A DNA stretch of 8,617 bases from Thermoflexales bacterium (GCA_015484715.1 WFUY01000482.1:1-8617), one strand, 5' to 3'. Positions 1 through 6,109 are shown, numbered from the stretch's first letter. The notes: generated by a model from the letters alone, not told the origin. Numbers and translations: made by a program.

Positions 1-2
1 CT

Positions 3-1091
3 CAGGGGGCGCTTCTGGCGATGCTGGGCCAGTATGAGCAGGCCCGACAACGCTGCCAGCAGGCGTTGAGGCTCAGCCAGGAGCAGGGAGATCGTCGGGG
101 GGAAGCCACTTCCCTAGGCAACCTGGGGGTGATCCTCCGTGAGCAGGGAGACCCCCGCCAGGCCCTGGCCCTCCACCAGAAGGCCCTGACGCTGGCCCGA
201 GAAGGGGGAGATCGCCAGCAGGAGGCCGTTGCTCAGGTTCAGATCGGGCTAGACCACCTAGCCCTGGGAGCGCTGAGCGAGGCCCGCCACTGGCTGCTGG
301 AGGGGTATGAGGCCAGCCGGAAGCTGGGACTGGTGGAGCCGGCCATCCGCGCCTGCGAGGGGATGGGGCTGGCCTGGCTCCAGACGGGCAAGCTCCAGCC
401 GGCGAAGGTCTGGGCGGGGCGGGCTGTGGAGATGCTGGGAGTGCCGCAGGGAGAGGTGCGCCCGACCACCTCGGTGGAGCGCCCCCGGGCCTCCTCCTTG
501 GAGGAGGTGCACCACGCGCCCCACGCCTACTACGTCTACTACCGGGTGTTGCGGGCCGCCGGACAGACCGCCGAGGCGTCCATCTACCTGGCGATGGCCC
601 ACCGCAGCCTGATGGAGCGGGCGCAGTGGCTGCAGGACCCAGCTTGGAGGGAGACCTTTCTGCGCCGGGTGCCCTCGCACCGGGCCGTCTTAGAAGCGTG
701 GGAGGCCTGCGAGCAGCGGGAGCGGGGCCTGCTGCCGGGACAGCAGCGGGTGCGCCTGGCCCGGTCCGACGCTCCACTGGGGCGTCCGCTGACGGAGCGG
801 GAGACGGTCTCCGTCATCTGGACCATAGATGCGCCGGACGACCGCCGTTTCCGCAACAAGGCAGAACGCCGGCGCTACCGGTTGCTGCGGTTGCTTCAGG
901 AGGCAGCCGATCAGGGGGCCGCGCCTACCGATGAGGACCTGGCCGCAGCCCTGGATGTCTCCCGGCGGACCATCCTGCGGGACATCGCGGCACTGGAGGC
1001 TGCCGGCTTTCGCATCCCCACTCGGCGGCGCGGGCACTTTCGGTCCGCGTCCCCATCGGCCGGGGATGCTGGGCAGCCTTCCTCCGGCTGA
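3..1091 (+). CDS. TPR protein with C-terminal winged helix-turn-helix, 5'-truncated by window edge
   Basis: The frame is open from the first in-frame codon at 3, and the residues before the Met at 21 (QGALLA) already read as a TPR helix, so the true start lies upstream of the window. Counting from that Met, residues 1-140 hold about three to four tetratricopeptide units (LGNLGVILREQGDPRQALAL is the clearest). Another helical stretch at about 165-235 may be degenerate TPR. Residues about 285-345 form a winged helix-turn-helix of DeoR/HTH_11 type: a helix rich in R and L, then TDEDLAAALDVSRRTILRDI as the HTH, then a GRFRIP-like basic wing. TPR arrays bind proteins or peptides; the HTH probably binds DNA. 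Large TPR regulators, often with an N-terminal ATPase, have this layout, but nothing visible here identifies the ligand or target. The gene converges on the next one, with 10 nt between the stop codons and no obvious terminator. Confidence 0.82.
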   Translation, partial: QGALLAMLGQYEQARQRCQQALRLSQEQGDRRGEATSLGNLGVILREQGDPRQALALHQKALTLAREGGDRQQEAVAQVQIGLDHLALGALSEARHWLLEGYEASRKLGLVEPAIRACEGMGLAWLQTGKLQPAKVWAGRAVEMLGVPQGEVRPTTSVERPRASSLEEVHHAPHAYYVYYRVLRAAGQTAEASIYLAMAHRSLMERAQWLQDPAWRETFLRRVPSHRAVLEAWEACEQRERGLLPGQQRVRLARSDAPLGRPLTERETVSVIWTIDAPDDRRFRNKAERRRYRLLRLLQEAADQGAAPTDEDLAAALDVSRRTILRDIAALEAAGFRIPTRRRGHFRSASPSAGDAGQPSSG

Positions 1092-1101
1092 CGGGGGCGG
1101 A

Positions 1102-1350
1102 TCAGAAGCGGTCCATCGTGTAGGCGGGGATGGTGACCCGGATAGGCTTTCGGGCCACCGGTGCAAGAGGCCATAGCTCACCCAAAGCCACGGCTTCTCC
1201 GCAGTTCCCACACGTCCACCACTTATCCTGGTCGTCCTCGCGAGGGCCGTGGAAGGTGAAGAGGGTCGGAAGCCCACAGGCCGGGCAGATGCCGTGACGG
1301 CTCTGACGGTGCTGCTGCTGTGAGAACAAAGCGCGGTGTAACAGGTTCAT
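1102..1350 (-). CDS. Small zinc-ribbon protein of unknown function
   Basis: This encodes 82 residues with two CxxC pairs (C22-P-A-C25 and C47-G-N-C50) separated by 21 residues, the usual spacing for a structural zinc ribbon. Between the knuckles lies a WWTCGNCGE segment typical of rubredoxin-like and transcription-factor-like ribbons. There is no signal peptide or membrane segment, so it should be cytoplasmic. The ATG at 1350 is preceded by a purine-rich ribosome-binding stretch (GAGGGAGAGCGAG) at a usable distance, which supports this start. It runs towards the TPR/HTH gene and stands alone on its strand. I do not recognise a specific family; a ribbon this short could bind nucleic acid or be a stand-alone adaptor. 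The four cysteines and the good ribosome-binding site argue that it is a real gene. Confidence 0.72.
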   Translation of the reverse strand: MNLLHRALFSQQQHRQSRHGICPACGLPTLFTFHGPREDDQDKWWTCGNCGEAVALGELWPLAPVARKPIRVTIPAYTMDRF

Positions 1351-1569
1351 CTCGCTCTCCCTCTACAAAAGGAAAGGGCCGTAAGGGCTGGGCCAGATAG
1401 GTTCTCCCCCCCTGGTCACCCTGTTTAACGGGGAAGGCGGCAAATCGTTACAATCCGTTTCCTGGAACGGGGGGAGGACTTTGGCATTATCGCTGGAATG
1501 TGCCCCATTCTATCACACCCCTCGGACCGATCCCATAAAGCTCACGTAAATCTGCCATTAAATCTTCGT
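1351..1569. other. Intergenic stretch with possible short gene remnant (minus strand)
   Basis: No convincing gene is present. The segment is AT-richer than the flanking genes. On the minus strand about 28 codons ending at 1487 read SYEDLMADLRELYGIGP and a short tail before TAA. This frame continues into the inserted 157-bp element, so if it was ever coding it was disrupted by that insertion. I found no start codon with a ribosome-binding site and do not recognise the peptide. The stretch should also contain the promoter of the zinc-ribbon gene; TATAAT-like hexamers occur on the minus strand (TAGAAT near 1509, GATAAT near 1490), but neither has a convincing -35 partner. Confidence 0.35.
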
Positions 1570-1744
1570 AAGAACCGGCCGGTGATGACCCACAAGTGAG
1601 CGAGAGGGTGGTCCGTAGCAGGCCGTCCACGAATTTCTCACAAATGCATGAATGAGGCGGTCCTTCATTCGTGTATTCGTGCCCCATTCGTGGACGGCTG
1701 GTCTCCCTATCTCCAAAGATATGGGTAATCACCGCAAGAACCGG
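1570..1744. repeat. 9-bp target-site duplication flanking element copy A
   Basis: AAGAACCGG occurs at 1570-1578 and again at 1736-1744, immediately outside the two ends of the element. The identity continues by chance for two more bases (CC). Copy B also has a 9-bp duplication, with a different sequence, which fixes both the duplication length and the 157-bp boundaries. Confidence 0.85.
1579..1735 (-). mobile_element. 157-bp MITE-like element, copy A
   Basis: This copy matches 5887-6043 in inverted orientation at 149 of 157 positions with no gaps. Its ends are imperfect inverted repeats: CCGGTGATGACCC on the left, and GCGGTGATTACCC when the right end is read on the minus strand. The element is flanked by a perfect 9-bp duplication (AAGAACCGG at 1570-1578 and 1736-1744), the mark of transposition. 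Inside are nested palindromes: GCCGTCCACGAAT pairs perfectly with its complement across the centre, and CACGAATGA pairs with TCATTCGTG. It is too short for a transposase, so it must have been moved in trans. Nine-bp duplications occur in several transposase families (for example IS4-type), so the parent family cannot be fixed from this window. It lies directly upstream of the thrS promoter. Confidence 0.85.
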
Positions 1745-1747
1745 CCC

Positions 1748-1775
1748 TTGACAAAAGGACTGGGACGGCTATAAT
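1748..1775 (+). promoter_or_regulatory. Sigma-70-type promoter of the thrS T-box transcript
   Basis: TTGACA (1748-1753) and TATAAT (1770-1775) both match the consensus exactly and are separated by 16 bp. Transcription would begin near 1782, just before the T-box leader. The element's target duplication ends 3 bp before the -35 box. No other strong promoter lies between here and thrS. Confidence 0.82.
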
Positions 1776-1781
1776 ACCCTC

Positions 1782-2061
1782 CACAACCCCATCACGGAAA
1801 AGCGTTGATCGGGACGAGTAGCCGGGCTGAAGGTGTCAGGGAGAGGGGGTCGTGGACTGGGAGCCCCCTTCACCGGACCCCGGTGAAAACCCCCCGGGAG
1901 TGGGCCTGGGAACGGAAGGGGAACCCCTTCTCAGTAACAGGCCACGGCTCAGCCCCGTTATCGGCTCAGAGGCCAGCGGGCCCGCCAGGGCGCGGCCCGC
2001 TGGTGAAGTTGGGTGGAACCGCGTGGGTGCCCCCCTCGCCCCAAGGGTGAGGGGGCGCTTT
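1782..2061 (+). promoter_or_regulatory. T-box riboswitch leader controlling thrS
   Basis: The diagnostic T-box sequence GGGTGGAACCGCG is at 2011-2023, upstream of an aminoacyl-tRNA synthetase gene. Stem I begins with TTGATCGGGACGAGTA; its AGTA (1817-1820) is the usual S-turn motif. Stem I pairs CCGGG 1822-1826 with 1879-1883, GGTG 1832-1835 with 1871-1874 and AGGGGG 1844-1849 with 1864-1869. On the opposite side GAA (1885-1887) is followed by ACC (1889-1891), a threonine codon and the likely specifier. Next come a GAAGGG/CCCTTC hairpin (1915-1930), a GTAAC/GTTAT pairing (1934-1938 with 1957-1961) inside a conserved-looking CCGTTATCGG, and a perfect 9-bp stem at 1973-1981/1995-2003. By known T-box logic, uncharged tRNA-Thr binding at TGGA (2014-2017) would stabilise the antiterminator and switch thrS on when threonine is scarce. 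The specifier assignment is inferred. Confidence 0.9.
2027..2061 (+). terminator. T-box-controlled transcription attenuator
   Basis: CCCTCGCCC pairs with GGGTGAGGG around a tiny CAA loop, and the stem extends outward with one bulged C to GTG/CGC. A weak T-rich run (TTTCGTT) follows at 2059. The 5' arm overlaps bases 2035-2042, which can alternatively pair with the T-box sequence to form the antiterminator, so the two folds exclude each other. The short U-tract suggests leaky termination. The 85-odd bases from here to the thrS ribosome-binding site argue for transcriptional rather than translational control. Confidence 0.72.
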
Positions 2062-2149
2062 CGTTAGGGGGATCGGACCAGGACGCATCCGGCGGTGGGT
2101 TGCTTTCCATCCGTCGTGATCAAACCCTTTTGAGAGGAGGCGTGGAACG

Positions 2150-3927
2150 ATGGCAGAGAGACAGGAGGATGATCGGCTTTACCGGATCCGCCACTCGGCG
2201 GCCCACGTGATGGCTCAGGCGGTGTTGGAGAAGTTCCCTGAGGGGAAGATCGCCATCGGGCCGCCCATCGAGGACGGCTTCTACTACGACTTCGACCTGC
2301 CCCGGCCGCTGACGCCGGAGGACCTGGAGGAGATCGAGGCCCGGATGCGGGAGATCATCACCGAGGGCCACGACTTCGAGTACCAGGTCATCAGCCCCGA
2401 CGAGGCGCGGGAACTCTTCGCCGACCAGCCCTACAAGCTGGAGCTAATTGACGACATCCTCTCGCGCGGGACGGATGAGTACGGGGAGAAGACCGACGAA
2501 CCCGTCCTTTCCATCTACCGGCACGGCCCCTTCGTGGACCTCTGTCGGGGACCCCACGTGAGGAACACGCAGGAGATCAACCCCGACGCGGTCAAGCTGC
2601 TCAGCGTGGCCGGCGCCTACTGGCGGGGCGACGAGAACCGCCCTATGCTCCAGCGCATCTACGGCACGGCCTGGCAGACGGCCCAGGAGCTGGAAGAGTA
2701 CCTCTGGCGGCTGGAGGAGGCGAAGAAGCGGGACCACCGGCGGTTGGGCCGAGAACTGGACCTCTTCAGCGTCAGCGACGAGGTGGGACCGGGCCTGATC
2801 CTCTGGCACCCCAAAGGGGGGCTGGTCCGCCACCTCATCGAGTCTTCTGCAAGGAGGAGCACCTGAAGCACGGCTACGATCTGGTCTACTCCCCCCACAT
2901 CGGGCGGGCCGGCCTGTGGGAGCGCTCCGGCCACCTGGACTTCTACCGGGAGAGCATGTACGCTCCGATGGACGTGGAGGGTCAGGAGTACTTCATCAAG
3001 CCGATGAACTGCCCCTTCCACATCCAGATCTACCGGAGCCGTACCCGCAGCTACCGGGACCTGCCCATCCGGCTGGCCGAGTGGGGGACGGTCTATCGTT
3101 ACGAGCGGTCAGGGGTGCTCCACGGGCTGACGCGGGTGCGGGGCTTCACCCAGGACGACGCCCACATCTTCTGTCGGCCCGACCAGGTGGAGGACGAGAT
3201 CGGCCGGGTCCTGGACTTCACGCTGCACATCCTCCGCTCCTTCGGCCTGACCGACTTCAGAGCCTACCTGGCCACCCGCCCGGAGAAGGCGGTGGGGGAG
3301 CCGGCCCGCTGGGAGCAGGCGACGGAGGCGCTGCGCCGGGCCATTGAGGCCCACGGGCTGGCCTACGAGGTGGACGAGGGGGGTGGCGCCTTCTACGGCC
3401 CCAAGATTGACCTGAAGATCGCCGACGCCTTGGGCCGGGAGTGGCAGTGCACGACCATCCAGTTCGACTTCAACCTGCCGGAACGGTGGGACCTGGCCTA
3501 CGTGGGGGAGGACGGGAAGGAGCACCGTCCCTACATGGTGCATCGGGCGCTGCTGGGTTCGATGGAACGCTTCTTCGGCGTCCTCATCGAGCACTACGGC
3601 GGGGCCTTCCCCGTCTGGCTGGCGCCGGTACAGGCAGTGCTCATCCCCATCGCCGACCGACACCTGGACTACTGCTACCAAGTGGCGGAGAGGCTGCGGG
3701 AGGCCGGCCTGCGGGTGGAGGTCAACGCCTCCAAGGAGCGGATGGGGGCCAAGATTCGGGACGCCCAGCTCCAGAAGATCCCCTACATGCTCGTCGTGGG
3801 AGATCGGGAGGTGAAGGGGGGTAACGTCGCCGTCCGGCTGCGCACCGAGGAGAACCTGGGGGCGATCTCCGTGGATGCCTTCATCGCCATGGCCCAGGAG
3901 GCCATCGCCGAGAAACGGTCGCTCTGA
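2150..3927 (+). CDS. thrS: Threonyl-tRNA synthetase (TGS-less), interrupted by a 1-nt frameshift
   Basis: This enzyme charges tRNA-Thr with threonine in the cytoplasm. The ATG at 2150 follows AGGAGG (2135-2140) by 9 nt. Restoring one missing base near 2843 gives 592 residues. The N-terminal editing domain has its four expected residues: H15 and H19 in RHSAAH, and C132 and H136 in DLCRGPH. The class II core shows motif 2 ([19 protein letters not shown], about 315-334), the zinc ligands C288, H339 and H465, and motif 3 ([13 protein letters not shown]). About 493-592 form the anticodon-binding domain. The roughly 60-residue N-terminal TGS domain of the E. coli-type enzyme is absent; the protein starts about 58 residues later. 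The first frame stops at 2866; the second resumes at the right place ([11 protein letters not shown] from 2845). Both halves are otherwise perfectly conserved, so a sequencing or assembly error, or a very recent lesion, is likeliest. The T-box upstream supports the assignment. Confidence 0.93.
2843..2844 (+). other. Frameshift site in thrS (one base missing)
   Basis: Codon 231 (GAG) ends at 2842, and the conserved TTC TGC AAG GAG run starts at 2845, leaving only two bases (TC) where a full codon is expected. Reading on in the first frame gives SSARRST and a stop at 2864-2866. There is no slippery heptamer here and no Shine-Dalgarno-like stimulator at the upstream spacing used by dnaX-type frameshifting. 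The purine run AAGGAGGAG lies downstream and simply encodes KEE. Confidence 0.85.
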
Positions 3928-3984
3928 GCGACCGCGGACGACCGACGGCGGACCGCAGACCCGGGCGACCGCCGGCCATCCGTA

Positions 3985-4005
3985 GGGTGGGTTTCTCACC
4001 CGCCT
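3985..4005. terminator. Weak hairpin between convergent thrS and lipoprotein genes
   Basis: GGGTGGGT and ACCCGCCT can pair (one mismatch or bulge) around TTTCT, in a gap where two genes converge. There is no long T-run on either side, so function as a bidirectional terminator is only a suggestion. The rest of the 100-bp gap (3928-3984) is a cluster of GACCG words (3930, 3940, 3951, 3967) with no gene. Confidence 0.35.
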
Positions 4006-4027
4006 AAGGGTAGCTATGAAGGCTGCC

Positions 4028-5788
4028 CTACTCCCCGCCGCCGACCCAGCGAGGCATCTGGGCCTGTCCGTCCAGGGTCAGTTGCCACACCTGCTGCTTC
4101 GTCAGGTCCACGAGAAAGAGGTCTCCCCGGTCGGGGATGACCAACTGGCTCCCGTCGGGGCTCCAGGCCACGTCGGGCAGGTGGGGGCCGAGCAGCGGGA
4201 CCTCACCGGTCGTCCCCACCTCCAGCGGGTAGACGCGCCGGCGGTTGCTCCCATCCCGGTCCATCACGTAGACGGCGTAGAGGCTGTTCTCGCTGGCATA
4301 GGGGTTGAGGGCCCGGCCAAAGGCGATGAGGCTCTCCGGCTCCCCGCCGGGGCCGGTCCGCTCGGGCGACCAGCGGGGCAGTGCCCACATCCCCGCCTCC
4401 TCGACCAGGCGGGCGGCTACCTCCCCATCGGTGCTGAGCACCCAGATGCCGAAGCGAGGGCTGTCTTCGGGGTTGACCGGCGCGCCGCCGGGGAGGCCGC
4501 CGGTGGGCGGATCGTGCAGGACGGCGACCAGGTAGCGGCCGTCCGGCGACCAGGAGGGCTCCGGCACCCAGACCCACTCCTGGTAGGTGCGGTAGGGAGG
4601 GAAGCGATAGAGGGTCTCCCGCCGCGCCCTCCGCAGGGGGATGATGCCGATCTCGTCGGCCCAGGCGTAGGCGATGGTGGTGCCGTCGGGGGACCAGGCG
4701 TAGTTCGTCCCCCACCATCCGTAAGCGCCACCGAAGATGGGGCCGAGCACCTGCCGCTTCCCCACCAGTTCCCCCGAGGCCGTCACCCGGGCGATCCAGA
4801 GGTCGTTGTTGGCCTGCCAGCCGGGGGGGCCCGGCGAGGACCGACCGGTCGTGTAGGCGATCCGATCCCCTCGAGGGGACCAGAAGGCTCCCAGCACGTT
4901 CTCCACCCCTAAGGGCTGGGGGCGTGCGTTGGAGACCGTCAGGTCCAGCAGCCAGAGGCTGTTGAAAGGGGGGTCCCTCGGGGGCTCCGCCGTCGAGCGG
5001 CCTGAGGGCAGGGCCGGCGTGGCGGCAGGGAGGGTGGCCGTCGGGGTGAGCCCTGGCGTTGCGGTGGGCACGCGGGTGAAGAGCAGCCACCGCCCGTCGG
5101 GGGATGGGGCGAAGACCCGCCGGTCCAGCCGCCCGTCGTCGGTCAGCCGACGGCGGGCGGTGTTCGTCCCCCGCATCAGCCAGGCGTTGTAACCTACCTC
5201 CTCGCTGCCGGAGATGTAGACCAACGTCCCGCTGATGGGCACCCGCTGGAGTTGCTCCTGAGCACCGGCCAGGACGATCTGAGGCTTGGGAGCCTCGATG
5301 ATCCGCCGCTGGACCACCTGGCGTTCCACCTCCACGCCATCTTCATAGACGACGCGGGTAATGATCTCCTCGATGCCGTTCTCCCCCGGGGCCAGCACGC
5401 GGCTCTCCCCCACCGGGATGCTGGCGTCCCGCAGCACTTGGGTCTCGTAGGGGATGGGCCGCCGGGTGACCTCCTGGCGCTCCTCGACCCGGACGACGGT
5501 GACCGTCATCCCCTCCTCCAGCGGCATATACTCTGGGGGCTGCACTCGATCCCGAGGTCCCAGCGTGATGCCCGCCTCGGCCAGTAGGTCCCGCACCGTC
5601 GCGGCCTGGGTGGTGATCTGGCGGGTCTGGCCGTCGGCGATGAGCGTAACCTGGTGGCGTCCGGCCGGTTGGGAGACGCAGCCCAGGAGGCCGCTCCCCA
5701 GCAGCAGGAGGACCAGCAGGGACCAGGGGAGAGCCGGAAACCGGCTGGGGGTAGGCTGGCGATGGGGTGAAGAGCAGAATCGTTTCAT
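4028..5788 (-). CDS. Lipoprotein with DUF348, G5 and TolB/WD40-like beta-propeller domains
   Basis: This encodes 586 residues from the ATG at 5788. An upstream in-frame start at 5875 would lie beyond the predicted promoter and would put 29 residues ahead of the signal peptide, so it is rejected. Residues 1-37 are a lipoprotein signal: a basic start, the hydrophobic WSLLVLLLLGSGLLG, and a lipobox ending in C37. Residues about 46-90 resemble DUF348 (VRDLLAEAGITLGPRDRV). About 96-174 resemble a G5 domain, a wall- or sugar-associated fold found with DUF348 in YabE-like proteins. The remainder is a propeller with six WSPDG-type blade motifs (SPDGRW 229, WSPRGD 303, WSPDGT 365, WSPDGR 413, WSPERT 473, WSPDGS 542). 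A Pro/Thr/Ala linker (about 241-274) sits inside the first blade. The protein is probably anchored outside the cytoplasmic membrane; its ligand is unknown. Confidence 0.85.
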   Translation of the reverse strand: MKRFCSSPHRQPTPSRFPALPWSLLVLLLLGSGLLGCVSQPAGRHQVTLIADGQTRQITTQAATVRDLLAEAGITLGPRDRVQPPEYMPLEEGMTVTVVRVEERQEVTRRPIPYETQVLRDASIPVGESRVLAPGENGIEEIITRVVYEDGVEVERQVVQRRIIEAPKPQIVLAGAQEQLQRVPISGTLVYISGSEEVGYNAWLMRGTNTARRRLTDDGRLDRRVFAPSPDGRWLLFTRVPTATPGLTPTATLPAATPALPSGRSTAEPPRDPPFNSLWLLDLTVSNARPQPLGVENVLGAFWSPRGDRIAYTTGRSSPGPPGWQANNDLWIARVTASGELVGKRQVLGPIFGGAYGWWGTNYAWSPDGTTIAYAWADEIGIIPLRRARRETLYRFPPYRTYQEWVWVPEPSWSPDGRYLVAVLHDPPTGGLPGGAPVNPEDSPRFGIWVLSTDGEVAARLVEEAGMWALPRWSPERTGPGGEPESLIAFGRALNPYASENSLYAVYVMDRDGSNRRRVYPLEVGTTGEVPLLGPHLPDVAWSPDGSQLVIPDRGDLFLVDLTKQQVWQLTLDGQAQMPRWVGGGE

Positions 5789-5846
5789 CTCCGGTACATC
5801 CGTGAGCGTCCGCGTAGCCGCACCAATCGAATCCCTCCGCCCCTTG

Positions 5847-5875
5847 AGTTTACCACAAAGGGGAAAGTTCTCCAA
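5847..5875 (-). promoter_or_regulatory. Candidate promoter of the lipoprotein gene
   Basis: Read on the minus strand, TTGGAG (5870-5875), a 17-bp spacer and TGG-TAAACT (-10 box at 5847-5852, extended -10 TGN) form a moderate sigma-70-like promoter. It would give a leader of about 50 nt before the ATG at 5788. The -35 box ends 2 bp from the target duplication of element copy B. Confidence 0.5.
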
Positions 5876-5877
5876 GG

Positions 5878-6052
5878 TAACTCAAACCGGTGATTGCCCA
5901 TATCTTTGGAGATAGGGAGACCAGCCGTCCACGAATGGGGCACGAATACACGAATGAAGGACCGCCTCATTCGTGCATTGGTGAGAAATTCGTGGGCGGC
6001 CTGCTACGGACCACTCTCTCGCTCCCTTGTGGGTCATCACCGCTAACTCAAA
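5878..6052. repeat. 9-bp target-site duplication flanking element copy B
   Basis: TAACTCAAA is present at 5878-5886 and 6044-6052, immediately next to the element ends. The sequence is unrelated to the duplication around copy A, so these are duplicated targets and not part of the element. Confidence 0.87.
5887..6043 (+). mobile_element. 157-bp MITE-like element, copy B
   Basis: This is the second copy of the element at 1579-1735, in the opposite orientation. It differs at 8 of 157 positions, including both end bases, and has no gaps. The ends are CCGGTGATTGCCC on the left and GCGGTGATGACCC when the right end is read on the minus strand. The 9-bp direct repeats TAACTCAAA (5878-5886 and 6044-6052) flank it exactly. 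The internal CACGAATGA/TCATTCGTG palindrome is intact; the longer GCCGTCCACGAAT dyad carries one mismatch here. A reading frame crosses it, but four of the six internal differences from copy A change the amino acid, so it is not a conserved protein. It occupies the space between two divergent promoters. Confidence 0.87.
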
Positions 6053-6055
6053 GGG

Positions 6056-6084
6056 TTGCCGGGAACGGCGCGTTGTGTTACACT
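6056..6084 (+). promoter_or_regulatory. Candidate promoter of yggS
   Basis: TTGCCG (6056-6061), a 17-bp spacer and TACACT (6079-6084) with an upstream TGT extended -10 form a plausible sigma-70 promoter. Transcription would start about 20 nt before the ATG at 6110. The -35 box begins 3 bp after the target duplication of element copy B. Confidence 0.55.
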
Positions 6085-6109
6085 GAAGCCCCAGGTGAGG
6101 AGGGAGACT

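Noticed and set aside
1487..1732. 81-residue minus-strand reading frame crossing element copy A
   Set aside because: It starts with GTG inside the element's terminal repeat without a ribosome-binding site. Compared with copy B, four of six internal base differences are non-synonymous, so there is no sign of selection on a protein.
2013..2210. Short plus-strand frame between the T-box and thrS
   Set aside because: It lies across the terminator hairpin and the thrS start, has no ribosome-binding site and no recognisable protein; the RNA structure explains the sequence.
2837..2866. Programmed -1 frameshift in thrS
   Set aside because: There is no slippery heptamer at the junction and no upstream stimulator. 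ThrRS is not known to use recoding, and a lost base explains the break.
4016..4912. 298-residue plus-strand frame opposite the lipoprotein gene
   Set aside because: It is antisense to the propeller domain, whose WSPDG repeats clearly identify the minus strand as coding. No recognisable domain is present.
5789..5875. Upstream start for the lipoprotein at 5875
   Set aside because: It would overlap the candidate promoter and place 29 non-hydrophobic residues before a classical lipoprotein signal peptide that begins MKRF.
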